Shown here: positions 11,015 to 21,457 of the stretch, one piece after another
How positions within the stretch are numbered: position 1 is the stretch's first letter
Layout of the letters: each line of letters opens with the position of its first letter
Assembly (NCBI GenBank): GCA_019096065.1
Contig: JAGUCH010000003.1
Location: forward strand, 4,650,001 to 4,714,000
From: Paracyclopina nana
Lineage: Eukaryota > Arthropoda > Copepoda > Cyclopoida > Cyclopettidae
Direction: 5' to 3'
DNA: 64,000 nt
Notes under the pieces: model-generated
What the model was told of the DNA's origin: nothing
Database searches by the model: none
Seen by the model: the letters and a program-made list of their open reading frames with translations, nothing else
Translations under genes and position numbers: made by a program

Positions 11015-11769
11015 TTGGCGACTTTTCTTGAAATAACAAATTTTCTAGAACGCGATTTGTACCATTTGACAAGAAAAAACTTGGTTTCTGCGCTCACAGC
11101 TTAATAACGTCAGCGACTCAGTGCAGTACGCTTCGTACTTTGCGCAGATTTTATGATGAATCGAATTAACTCCAGCCAGTATAATAAGCGCAGTTTTCAA
11201 GATAAAATTTGCTTTTGTTCCGCCCTTTCTTTCCGAGATGTCACTCCAAAAAAATTCAATGAATGTAATAAACTGGTTCAACTCAAATTAATTGAAATAA
11301 ATGACTTGCATAGAAGTTTTTAGCTGACTGAGTTAGACAAGCTTATCAAAAAGATTCTCACAGCACTCGAAAAAGCAAGAGAGGAAAAGTAACAGAAAAT
11401 AGTTTTTGATTTCTACAAATCTAAGTCCATCATCTTGGACAAAGATTTAAGGGTTGGATTGGCAACAATTTGAAAATTTTATGAAATGCCTCAAAGTTTG
11501 TAAATAATTTCTTTATTTGAGTTTTTTGCTGTTACGATTACACATTTTTGAGGCATAAAGAAAGCTGAAAACAGACGATTTGTCTTTGTTTAAGAATTTT
11601 TCTGAATCTTAGCATTGCTTCAAATTGCAAAATGCAACTTTACTATGACCAGCTGAAACAAAGCAAAATTTGTTTGTTCATTACTAGATGAACAATATTT
11701 TGTTTCTTGGTGAAGTTGATCTTGGCTTAGATTCGACTCTAGTCAAGTTTTCATAAAATCATCACAAAA
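11015..11769. other. Divergent intergenic region SIAH-like / IGHMBP2
   Basis: These 755 AT-rich bases hold the presumed promoters of both flanking genes and the small RBFA-like exon remnant at 11324-11392. I see no other feature. Confidence 0.55.
11324..11392 (+). pseudogene. Possible remnant of an RBFA-like last exon
   Basis: After a TTTTTAG acceptor-like site, 22 codons and a stop read LTELDKLIKKILTALEKARE and so on. This resembles the end of the RBFA gene at 9283 (VLNKILNALDKAKATHRK, then stop), sharing a K-IL-AL-KA spacing. No upstream exon was found on this strand before the SIAH-like start codon. It could be a decayed duplicate 3' exon or a chance amphipathic helix. Confidence 0.3.
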
Positions 11770-14700
11770 ATGGAAAAAGTTATCACGTACGACAGTCCTC
11801 AAAAATTTGCTGATTTGCAGCGAGGCTTGTTGGAAAATGAGCGCGAAGCAGAGATTGAGCGTACTAAAGACTTGCTAAACAGCTCAGAGAGTGCTAACTT
11901 TAGTTTCAAGCGTGCAAGTCTACTTGAGAAAAAAGGCCTGGGGTTGAAAAAACTTCGAGTTCAAGATTGGTGCTCCAGTATATTTGGCAAGAATTTGGTG
12001 TCATTGGGGAAACACGATGTTAGCCAGTCCGAGCTTCCAGCTAGCTGCATTACAAATGGTAGTAATTAAGTTTTGAAGAGTTGAATGGTTAACAAATGAA
12101 CTTGTTCTAGGTGATATTGTTGGCCTTTTCAATGAGACGAGCACTTCACAAGAAGAAGCTGTTACTGGAGTTGTCACTTGCATTACCTCAAAGTTGGTCA
12201 CTGTTTCGATTGACGACAGTTTTGAAAATATCGACCAAGAAGCTGTTTATTTTGTGGTCAAACTTGCCAATGATGTCACTTATAAACGGCTCAAAAGGTA
12301 TCATCTCTCATTGGCTCCGATTTAAAGAAAGAGCAAAAACTCTCCTTTTTTCAGTGCCTTGGACTGCATTGCTGACGGGAAAAACTTCTCGATTTTGCAC
12401 AACTTCCTGTTTGGTCAGAGTGACCTGAGTATACCCCATCAGTCATTGAGTCCCTCAATTTTGACCGAAGACCGAGTGATCAATTTCATCAACCAAAATT
12501 TGAATGATTACCAAAAGGAGGCGATTGAGTTTGCTTTAAAGCAGAAAGAACTCGCTGTCATTCATGGACCACCAGGAACTGGCAAAACTACTACAGTCGT
12601 TGAATTGATCAGCCAAGAAGTAAAACAAGGCCACAAAGTGTTGTGCTGTGCTCCTTCCAATGTTGCAGTGGACAATTTGCTTGAGAAGTTGGCCAAAAAC
12701 AAGATCAAAGTTGTGCGGATCGGTCATCCTGCAAGAGTCGCCGAGGACTTGCAAAAGTACGCTCTTGATGCAATTTTAGCCAATGCTGATCAAAAGCTGC
12801 TTGCTCAAGATGTCAAAAGTGACTTGGATAAAGCATTAGCCAAGCTGAAAAAGCCAAAAGTGCCACGAGGAGAAAGACAAAGCCTAAAGTAAGTTATCGA
12901 TCCATATAAACCAAGAGAAGGGCTATTTTTATTTTTATTTCAAGAATGGAAATGAAGCAGCTAAGAAAGGAATTGAAGCAACGTGAATCACGAGCTCTTA
13001 AGGAAACCCTAAGCAAAGCTGAAGTTGTCCTGACCACCCTAACTTCTTGCTCTAACATTGATGGTCCACTTAAGCATCTCGACAGTGTAAGCCATTTCGA
13101 TGTGGGTGTGATTGACGAGTGCTCTCAAGCATTAGAAATGGCCTGTTGGCTTGCACTGTTGCAAGTTAAAAAAGTGGTTTTAGCTGGTGACCATTTGCAG
13201 TTGCCTCCTACCATAATGAGTGAGTCTGCGGCCGCCAAGGGCCTCGCTTTCACTCTCATGGAAAGAGTGATAAAAGCATCTCCTGATGTTTTACGGATGC
13301 TCAACATTCAGTACAGGTATTTTGCGCAACTTCTCAAATTATGATATAGCTGATAACGACTATTTATTTGCTTCTTTAGGATGAACGAGTCGATAATGAA
13401 TTGGTCTTCCGAGACATTTTACGAGTCAAAATTAATTGCTCACGATTCTGTAAAGTCTCGGTTGCTCAAGGACCTTCCAAAAGTATCTTGCAACGAAAAT
13501 ACTGAAATCCCACTCGTTCTCATAGATACTTCGGGTTGTGATATGCATGAAATTGTGACAGATGACGAGCAGTCCAAAGCTAATGAGGGGGAAGCAGCGC
13601 TGGTGACAATTTATGCCAACCAGTTGATAGAAAGTGGAATTAGCCCATCGGAAATTGCCGTCATTAGCCCATACAATCTTCAGGTAGAACTGATAAGGTT
13701 GCAATTGAGGGAGAAATATCCAGACCTGGAAATTCGGTCTGTTGATGGATTCCAAGGTCGTGAAAAAGAGGTTGTGATCTTGTCCCTTGTCAGGTCTAAT
13801 CCAAGTGGGCAAGTGGGATTTTTAGCTGAACCTCGTAGGCTTAATGTGGCCATCACAAGGGCCAAACGGCATGTGGCCATAATAGCTAATGTTGACACTG
13901 TGTCGAAGGATCCAGTGTTGAAAGGGCTGATTGAGTACCTGGAAGTTAAGGCTGAAGTGAGATCAGCAATGCAATATGAAGACTTGTTGCGAGAAACGGA
14001 TGTGAAAAGGCCAGAAGGACTTGAGTTCACATTAAAGGATTCTATAGAAGTGCCAGCGAAAACTAATAGCGAGACGAAAAAGAAGAAGCCAGAAAAGAAA
14101 TCCAAATCTCCATCCAAGGTAAGCTTTTATTGCCGTTCAAGCCAAGGCATTTATTATTTGCGTGTTGTTGTTTTTTTGCAGAAAAAAGCAGCCCCTGAGA
14201 TGCAAAAAAATGATAGCAATCCAGAGGGCAAAATTGCTTCTAAATGTGATGCTGAAAACGATCAAGATGTTGCTGAAAAGGAAAATAAGGAATTAGTACT
14301 TCAAAGAATCATCGATGATTTCGTGGAAAACGAGAGTGCTTCAACGTTTCATTGCTCTGCTAATTTAAACTCGCATGATAGAATGTTGCTGCATGAAATG
14401 GCTGAAAAAGCTCATATTGGACATGCCAGCCAGGGTGATGGAAAAAATAGGCATATCGTTTTGACTAAAAAGGCACACTCTGAAATTAATCCATTTAGCG
14501 AAGAAAGGCGGGAAATCAAAGCTGCCAATAGCGTCATTTGCTCAACTTGCCGCAAGGAAATACCCAGAGCCAATATTGAGTTGCATAAGCTCAAGTGTGC
14601 ACCACTTAGTGAAGAAAAATTGCGAGCAACCGTTCTTAAAAAGAAAAGGTCAAGCAAAAAAGACAGTGAAGCTCCAGACGACCTAGACAAGCTTCTAGCC

Positions 14701-15074
14701 TCATTTGACAAGGTCGATAATGTTTGCAATGCTGAAAAATGCAAAATCAAGATTGCTACTTTGGGGGTTCAGTGTGAGCATTGCAGGTACGTTATTTTTA
14801 ATCTTATCAATTGCCGCAAAAACTTGATTATCAAAAGAAATCTAGGAGGAGATTTTGCATTGGACATGGCTTGCCAGAATCTCATGGGTGTGGAGATGCT
14901 GCGAGAAAAGCTGCTAGACAACAGCTTTCCAAAGATGGAAAGTTATTCCCAGGGTCTGGAAGGCCGAATTTCAAACCTGATCCTGCCAAGAAGGCAGCCC
15001 TTCAAAGAAGGCTTGATAAGAAGCTGGAAGAAATGCAGGAGAGCAGGAGTAAAAAATCTGCAAGCAAGAAGTAA
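11770..15074 (+). CDS. IGHMBP2: IGHMBP2 (SMUBP-2) SF1 RNA/DNA helicase
   Basis: This is an ATP-dependent 5'-3' helicase of the Upf1-like SF1B group linked to ribosomes and tRNA. Exons are 11770-12058, 12111-12297, 12355-12888, 12945-13316, 13380-14118, 14182-14786 and 14846-15074, giving 984 aa (human 993). Visible parts are the amino-terminal stalk/1B region, Walker [10 protein letters not shown] near 229-236, motif II DECSQA near 394, QYRM near 459 split by an intron, and VDGFQGREKEVVILSLVRSN plus LNVAITRAK of domain 2A. An R3H domain (about 744-800) and the AN1 zinc finger (about 884-930; CEHCRRRFCIGHGLPESHGC) follow. It ends 76 bases from the convergent coiled-coil gene. Confidence 0.97.
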
Positions 15075-15150
15075 CCAATGATGTATGGTAATATGTCTTC
15101 TTAAAAAAGCCTTTATTTCTCTCAGAGAAGCGGTGGATTATCAAAATGAT

Positions 15151-17032
15151 TTACTTTTTGGCTTGCTTGCCAAACGCTAGTTGCTCGTCTCGCTGTTTCG
15201 TCACATAGGTGGCTCTCCTTTCTTTGCGGTCCAGAATTTTGTTCACCTTTTCGACCACGTCTCCTTTCTTATGAATGACATCTTCCGTCGATTTGAGCTT
15301 GTTCTTGCGCTCCGACAGTAATCTCATCATGGTACCTACCTTCTCTCGCATTTCCTGCAATTATACATTATTGAACTATACAGCTCGCTTTTTAACGTCA
15401 TTGGATGCTTCCTTACAGCTGCCTCCTTTTCCCTTAATTCAGCTCGCAGCATGGCCTCTTTCGCTTCCATTTCCTTCCGTTTGGCCCGTAGTTGAGCCTG
15501 CTTTGTCCTCATGTATTGCTCGCTTAATGCCATTCGTCCCAGCTCTTCTCGGACTCCGGCACATTTTGCCTCCAGGCGTTGGACCGATTCGTTCAAATCT
15601 ATGGCAAGAATATCTTCAGGCTCGTCTGGCTCGTCGACGTCTTGGTCAGCGTGCGCGTCTGAAATAATTTATGGCTCGAATTGGTACTTTTAAATCAAGG
15701 TTTTCACTCTGAAATGCAATACTGACATAATAATGTGGGAGGGTGGTAAAAAATAACGCAATGCCATTTGACAAAAAAATTTGACTTTAAAATTAAGGAA
15801 CATGCAGAGCTCCGAATAAGAAATTTGTAAATAACGCATTTTAAATTTATGATGGTGGTCAATTGTGAGGAATATGCTTGTGTGTGTGGAATGAGTGCGA
15901 AATGATGGCAAAAATCTTATCTCTGCTGATTGCATGCTGTTGCAGAAAGTCAAAGTGAAACGAGTTGGTTTTAGCAGAGAAAAGACTTTAAAGCAGAACC
16001 TGTAGTTGTCTGCGCTGATGCGGATGATGGTGATGATGATGATGACAATGGACTCGTGGAAGCTGCTGCTGGAACGACGGCTGCTTTGACTCGCGATAAT
16101 TTCTCCTGTAAGTCGAGTACAGTTCGAGCATAATCAATTTTGGCCGATGCTGGTCTTCTCTGCAGCTCGTTCTCAAGGTCTGAAACTACATCCAGATATG
16201 CTAATCTCCAAGGCTTTCAAGTAACCTTTTTTCCACTGTCATTTTTTCATTTAGCTAGTCGGTAGATTATCTCGAGGGGCTAGCTACCTAATGATGTATG
16301 GGTTTTTAAGGCTATGCAAATCATTCTTCAAGTTTGATTGAGGGTTTCAAAAGTTATTTTTTAGCTTAAAGGCAACGATGGCTAGAGGGTTTCGTTTACA
16401 CTTATCAATGGAGTTTGATTAAACGAAAATATAGCGAAAGATAAAAGTGGAATATCAGGGTCAACCAAAAAAGCATCGCAGGTTGCAAAACGTAATGAAG
16501 GATATGGTGTACCTTGCAGTGCACTAACTTCAATCTGTTGCTGTTGCCTCTCCTTCTCTTCTTCTGCCTTGTAATCAATCAATGGCTGAGGGAAATCAAA
16601 GTCGGAGATGTCCGCACCCAAGGCTGCTGACATCCTCTGTTTACTCAATTTGTCTGCATACATATTGGCCCTTTCTTTCAGCGAATTCACTGTAGCTTGA
16701 ATCCTGTTCTGCCGTTCAATGCGATCTTGAGCTGCATGCAAATTTTTCCTCGATGCTTCCAGCTTTGAGTGCATTTGTGTGAAGTAATTTTTCATATCTT
16801 CCATTCGTTTTTGCGATTGCTCAGCTCTTAAAAAGTAAAAAAGATACACAAACTCTCAAGGCGGATCCTGAATTCTATACTTTTCTTTTGCTAATTGTGC
16901 TTCCTCAGCTCGTTGTTGCATGAGTCTGACGGCTGCTTGATTGCGTTCCAGCTCGCGTTGAAATTCAGCCTCCAAATCGGCCATCGATTGAGCCTCTGAT
17001 GTGCCATGCATGCTGATGGTGTCGTCCCCCAT
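15151..17032 (-). CDS. Coiled-coil protein, unidentified
   Basis: Exons are 17032-16881, 16826-16513, 16179-16000, 15658-15417 and 15354-15151, giving 363 aa with consistent phases. The protein is mostly long charged alpha-helix typical of coiled coils: about residues 10-155, 156-185 and 225-330. A Ser/Ala/Thr-rich linker lies near 190-215 and an acidic patch DQDVDEPDEPED follows it. The carboxyl end is basic (KKGDVVEKVNKILDRKERR, ending KQAKK). There is no signal peptide or membrane span. I do not recognise the family. A cytoskeletal or centrosomal scaffold is conceivable from composition alone, but nothing specific supports that. Confidence 0.8.
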
Positions 17033-17544
17033 TTTTGCGCGATGAGTGTGCGTGTTGTATCTTTAAGCCTGAAAATACTCCATGATCACTTCAAATTTCT
17101 TGGAGCTTTGCCAAGGTTATTGCTACTACTTTTAAGGGTTTTCCCCAGCTTCCATGCCTGGACAAAAAAAGCTGGTGACAGTGTCTCAACTTACTAATCA
17201 AATGGCAATTCAATAGTTGGGAGTCTTCGTAACAATCCGAACGATGAATATACGCACACTGAAGAAGAAAAGTCTACGTAAAACGTAGAAGCGCACTTTG
17301 CATGGCTTTCCTTAAATATTTTAGAAAGACAAGCAGTGCGAGCTGGACGAATGCTGATCAGGCACTGAAAATCAGGGCCAAATGCTATCAACGCGGGAAA
17401 TTTGCCAAGAAAGCTTTTCCTAGTATTTTGCTACGCAGGTGACCCGCCGCACCAAATATGGTTAGCAGTTTTTTCAGTAGAAGCTCATAAATAGCATAGC
17501 AAATGTTTATTGGGTTACATGGATTAAAAAACCAAGGGCTGCAT
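17033..17544. other. Intergenic region between two minus-strand genes
   Basis: These 512 bases hold the presumed promoter of the coiled-coil gene and the 3' region of the secreted-protein gene. No supported gene or repeat is visible. Confidence 0.55.
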
Positions 17545-18237
17545 TTAATGTTCCACAATGAGATCACCGTCGTCAACTAGAATGTACTCTTCATGGGAAC
17601 CATTCACCGTTCCGGTAGCCGCGCCCATATCACCAGCACCCATCGCTCCGTACGAGCCCAAATTAGTCACGGATACGACGCTCTGACCATCTCGGGAATA
17701 ACCAGTCGCGCCGCCGTTGCCGCCATAGTTGGCGCCATGCATCAGGACGTACGAACGACCCTGGTGATCCCTGACAACTTGAGCATGCTTGCTTTGCTCA
17801 ATGGCGCGAATGGCAGCATAGGCGTGCTGGTTGTGAGAGTTAGCGGCATATTGGAGACTTTGGGAGACGCGAGGATCGGCAACTGATGGGCCCGTCTGCG
17901 AGAAGAATGCAGGCGGAGTTGGGGGTGAACGTACGCAGGCCAAAAAGGATATGAACATTCCAGGAAACGTTGAGGAGGCAATGGCGTCCGGGCAACGATG
18001 TGGGACATGGACATAAGCGAATCCAGTCCTGCAATCACCAACCTAGAAATAAAGCAATGCAATAACAATTAAATAAGGAAAATCATTGTTGAACGCAGAG
18101 CTTACCAAGACCCGAAAGTCGTTGAAAAAGGAGAAATCTGATGCGATGCATTGGTTGATGTCCCTTTCAGTTATTCTTACGCCAGTGCAAGACTTGAGTA
18201 TCATGAAGATAAAAATGGCAAGGACTTTTGCAGCCAT
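17545..18237 (-). CDS. Secreted orphan protein with Gly/Ala-rich carboxyl half
   Basis: Exons are 18237-18106 and 18042-17545, giving 209 aa. The start MAAKVLAIFIFMILKSCTG is a typical signal peptide. The mature part has spaced cysteines (INQC, GDCRTGF, PHRCPD, LACVRS) consistent with one or two disulfides. It then becomes hydrophilic, with alanine/histidine/glutamine runs, glycine-rich repeats (NYGGNGGATG, GAMGAGDMGAATG), and an acidic end. The composition suggests an extracellular or cuticle-associated role, but I recognise no domain. It is divergent from the SLC7 gene. Confidence 0.7.
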
Positions 18238-18399
18238 GATGAAATGAGTTCACGCAGAGGAGTGGTCACGTGGACTGCAAGCAAAATTAGTGATGAAAAT
18301 TCAGCTTCTAACTGATTGCGGAGAAGCACGCTGAGCTGCAATCAATTCAGCTTTTGTAACGCGGAGCCATATCAGAGCAGTTTTATTTCCGCGCCACAC

Positions 18400-18995
18400 C
18401 ACAGTAGGGTCACTCCTAATAAAAAAGTCGCATCATTGAAAAGTACGTGAAAATGCACCATAACTTTAAGAATGCCAAAAATTGGCATTTTCTTGATAAA
18501 TCCCCTTCTAAATCATATGAAAGTCATTTTAAAGCCAGAAAAATTTAAATAAATTAGGTTTTTAGGCAGCCAATTGCCTAAATTGACCAAAAACATACCA
18601 ATTTTAATAAAAATAGCCACAAGTTTGGTTTGCAAAAACTCCGCCATATCTCATAAGAATGTGGATATATGAACACAACATGGGTACTAAATTATTCCAA
18701 GAAGTCCTTCTGAAGTTTTTTGGAAAGCATTTTTGAGGAATGCTGAGGTCCAAGGGATCTAGGCACATATAATTTTTTCTGATTTTCGTGCAGCCTTTTG
18801 GGACAGATTTTCATAGACAAAATCTGAGTTTGATAAAATAAAAACTCCAAAGATAACATTTTAGTAGCCCAAAAACATCATGGAAGTCAATTTTGAAGTG
18901 TTAGCATCAATCTAGAGCCGATTTAGTGATGGCCTTTTTCCCTTATGTTTCAGTGAAAACGATGCGACTTTTTTGTTAGGAGTGACCCTTCTGTG
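18400..18995. mobile_element. Non-autonomous DNA transposon (MITE-like) with ~35-bp terminal inverted repeats
   Basis: The left end (18400-18434) and right end (18961-18995) are inverted copies of CACAG(T/A)AGGGTCACTCC continuing TAA(T/C)AAAAAAGTCGCATC, with two mismatches. The direct repeat CACAC flanks both ends (18395-18399 and 18996-19000) and may be a target duplication, though it is low complexity. The interior has no ORF. CAC...GTG ends occur in the CMC superfamily, among others; I do not assign one. Confidence 0.75.
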
Positions 18996-19475
18996 CACAC
19001 ATTTGAATTGGCCGCCGATGATATATGAGAAAGCTCGGCTTTCACTCGCAAAACATTACCTTACCGGTACAAGCGCTCTACTACATGACTACTCTTATAC
19101 GTAGATAGTCAAAAATTACTCCCACGTGGAAGACTTGGTGCGAAGCATATTTTAAACTTTTTCTACATTTTTATCTTTCCAAAAAGAATACATTAACTGC
19201 ATTATTTAGAGGTAAGTGGCAATTTGAGAGTTGGGAGAAGATTTACTTCCGAGAGCAAAAGAGGGAGCGTAACTTAAAAATAATGTCAGTTGGATCGCAT
19301 AATTGTATGCACCAACTGCCACGATTGATAAAAATGCTGCTAAGCACTTTGATATCGAATTACCCTTGGATAAGCCATGATCCAGAGCTTTTTGCTGCAT
19401 ATGAACAAAATGCCTCGTAAAATGCACCAACACAGCAAAAATCTTATAAAGTGGACGATTCAGCATGTGCTGCTT

Positions 19476-19483
19476 TATATAAA
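19476..19483 (+). promoter_or_regulatory. TATA-like box upstream of the SLC7 gene
   Basis: TATATAAA lies 36-43 bases before the SLC7 start codon. If it is used, the 5' leader would be very short. The assignment rests on motif and spacing only. Confidence 0.35.
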
Positions 19484-19518
19484 CTTTTTGGTAATTGTAG
19501 CTGGATCTTTGCAGAAGC

Positions 19519-21347
19519 ATGACGGCGTCTTCAGTTGAACAAGGAGATAAAAATGGAACAATTGAAAAAACAGAGGAGCTTGGCTTGCAAGATGCAAAAA
19601 GTGAAGATGAAGAAAGAGTGCATCTCAGAAAGGAGTTGGGTCTCCTTGAAGGGGTGGCCATCATCATTGGAATAATTATTGGTTCCGGCATCTTCATAAG
19701 TCCCAAGGGCGTTCTTATGGAGGCTGGCTCCATAGGCTTGAGCCTCATTGTTTGGGTGGTCTGTGGGCTGCTGTCAATGCTTGGTGCTCTGTGCTATGCT
19801 GAGCTTGGCACTTCCATTCCCAAATCGGGAAGTGATTATGCATACATAATGGAAGCTTTTGGGCCGTTTCCCGCTTTTTTGTACCTGTGGGACGCCAATT
19901 TTGTATTTGTGTAAGTTGGAGTCAATTTATGCCTGAATTTAAGCGTGAAATTTTCCTTTTTGCAGACCTACAACCAACGCAATTATGAGCCTCACTGTGG
20001 CCAACTATCTGGTTCAGCCTTTCTTCGGTGAAGAGGACCTACCCAGTTCTGCAATCAGTCTTTTGGCAGCTGTTTTTATAACTGGGTTAACCTGGCTCAA
20101 CTGCTACAGCATGAAGATCACAACCAGGCTGCAAACTGTTTTCATGGTGACAAAATTAGCTGCCATGGGCTTGGTCATATTGGTTGGAATGTATGCTTTG
20201 TCCCAAGGTAAACCTTTCTGAACTAATTTGCTATATTTCTGGTGCTATAATTTCTTATGGCTTTTCTTAGGCGGCTACAAGAACTTTGATAATGCTTTTG
20301 CATATTCAGAAACAGAGCCAGGAAAAATTTGCCTCGCTTTCTATTCTGGAATTTACTCATATGCTGGATGGAACTATCTGAACTTCATGACAGAAGAGCT
20401 GAAGAATCCCTTCGTCAATTTACCTCGAGCAATCTACATTTCACTTCCAGTTGTGACATTTTTGTACATTTTGGCAAATGTAGCTTACCTGTCCGTCTTG
20501 AGCCCTACCGAAATGCTAGCATCAAATGCCATAGCTGTCGTAAGTAGCAATGCGTAAAAAACCTAAGCTTTTAGTGAGGAGGATAATTTTTTCCAGACTT
20601 TTGCATCAAAAGCTTTCAGTTGGTCAGGGGGTGTCATGACGATCCTTGTGGGAATTTCAGCATTGGGAAGCCTGAGTTGTCATATCATGGCCTCGAGTCG
20701 TTTGTGCTTCGTTGGTGCTCGTCACGGTCATATTCCTGACTGCCTATCATTGGTGACTGTTGACACCTACACGCCCAAGCCAGCTCTCGTTTTTCTGGTA
20801 AGCCAAGCAGCTTTGTTGAAGAAACTGCAAGCACTGATTGCTTCTCTTTAGGGAGCTCTATCGTTAGGATATTTGTTTGTTGGCGACATTTATGACTTGA
20901 TCAACTATGCCTCCTTTGTGGAATCTAGCTTCATTTTGTTGTCGATTGCCAGCTTGTTGTGGCTGAGGTGGAAAAAACCCGAGATGAACCGACCTATCAG
21001 AGTAAACGACTTATTTCAAAAAATCTTTCAAAGCAATCAACGTCCCCTTTGTCAACAGGTTACTTTGCTAGTACCGATAGCCTTCTTCATGATTTGCTTC
21101 TTCTTGGTAATGATGCCATTCTACGTAGAACCAATCACAATAGGAATGGGAGTGCTAATTACCCTGATTGGAATCCCAGTGTACGTCATTGGAGTGATGT
21201 GGAAAACGAAGCCAAAGTTTGTCAACGACATTATGAGTGAGTTCGTTAATTTCCAATTTTTGTAGTTTGGTACTTAATTTTTCCTTTTTTTCAGCAACTC
21301 TCAATATCAGCTCACAGAAAGTATTTATGGCTGTTAAGGAAGATTAA
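19519..21347 (+). CDS. SLC7 light-subunit (LAT-type) amino acid transporter
   Basis: This is an APC-superfamily exchanger that normally pairs with a heavy chain of the SLC3 family in the plasma membrane. Exons are 19519-19910, 19966-20207, 20271-20539, 20597-20797, 20852-21001, 21059-21236 and 21295-21347, giving 494 aa. Helix 1 has the unwound substrate motif [10 protein letters not shown], followed by a long acidic amino terminus typical of LATs. Other family marks are [19 protein letters not shown], the [14 protein letters not shown] stretch of helix 6, and [17 protein letters not shown]. About twelve membrane spans are evident. The 57-base intron at 21002-21058 is in frame without a stop, so its retention would add 19 residues. 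LAT versus y+LAT subtype is not resolved. Confidence 0.93.
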
Positions 21348-21366
21348 GATGCTGGCAGAAAGAATT

Positions 21367-21372
21367 AATAAA
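21367..21372 (+). terminator. Polyadenylation signal of the SLC7 gene
   Basis: AATAAA lies 20 bases after the stop codon, in the 110-base convergent gap with the USP gene. Confidence 0.55.
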
Positions 21373-21457
21373 TACTGAAGCTTAAAAGAAGTCAGTGAAT
21401 TTGTATTGAACAGTTAAGAGCTTTAAAATTCGTCTGTAAAACCAAATAGCTCCGCTG

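Noticed and set aside
15988-16176. Histidine-rich minus-strand frame (run of seven His)
   Set aside because: It is the out-of-frame reading of the Ser-rich linker in exon 3 of the coiled-coil gene.
20999-21061. Reading through 21002-21058 as coding in the SLC7 transporter
   Set aside because: The segment is a 57-base GT-AG intron whose removal restores the family's RPI-(K/R)-V spacing. Retention is possible but less likely.
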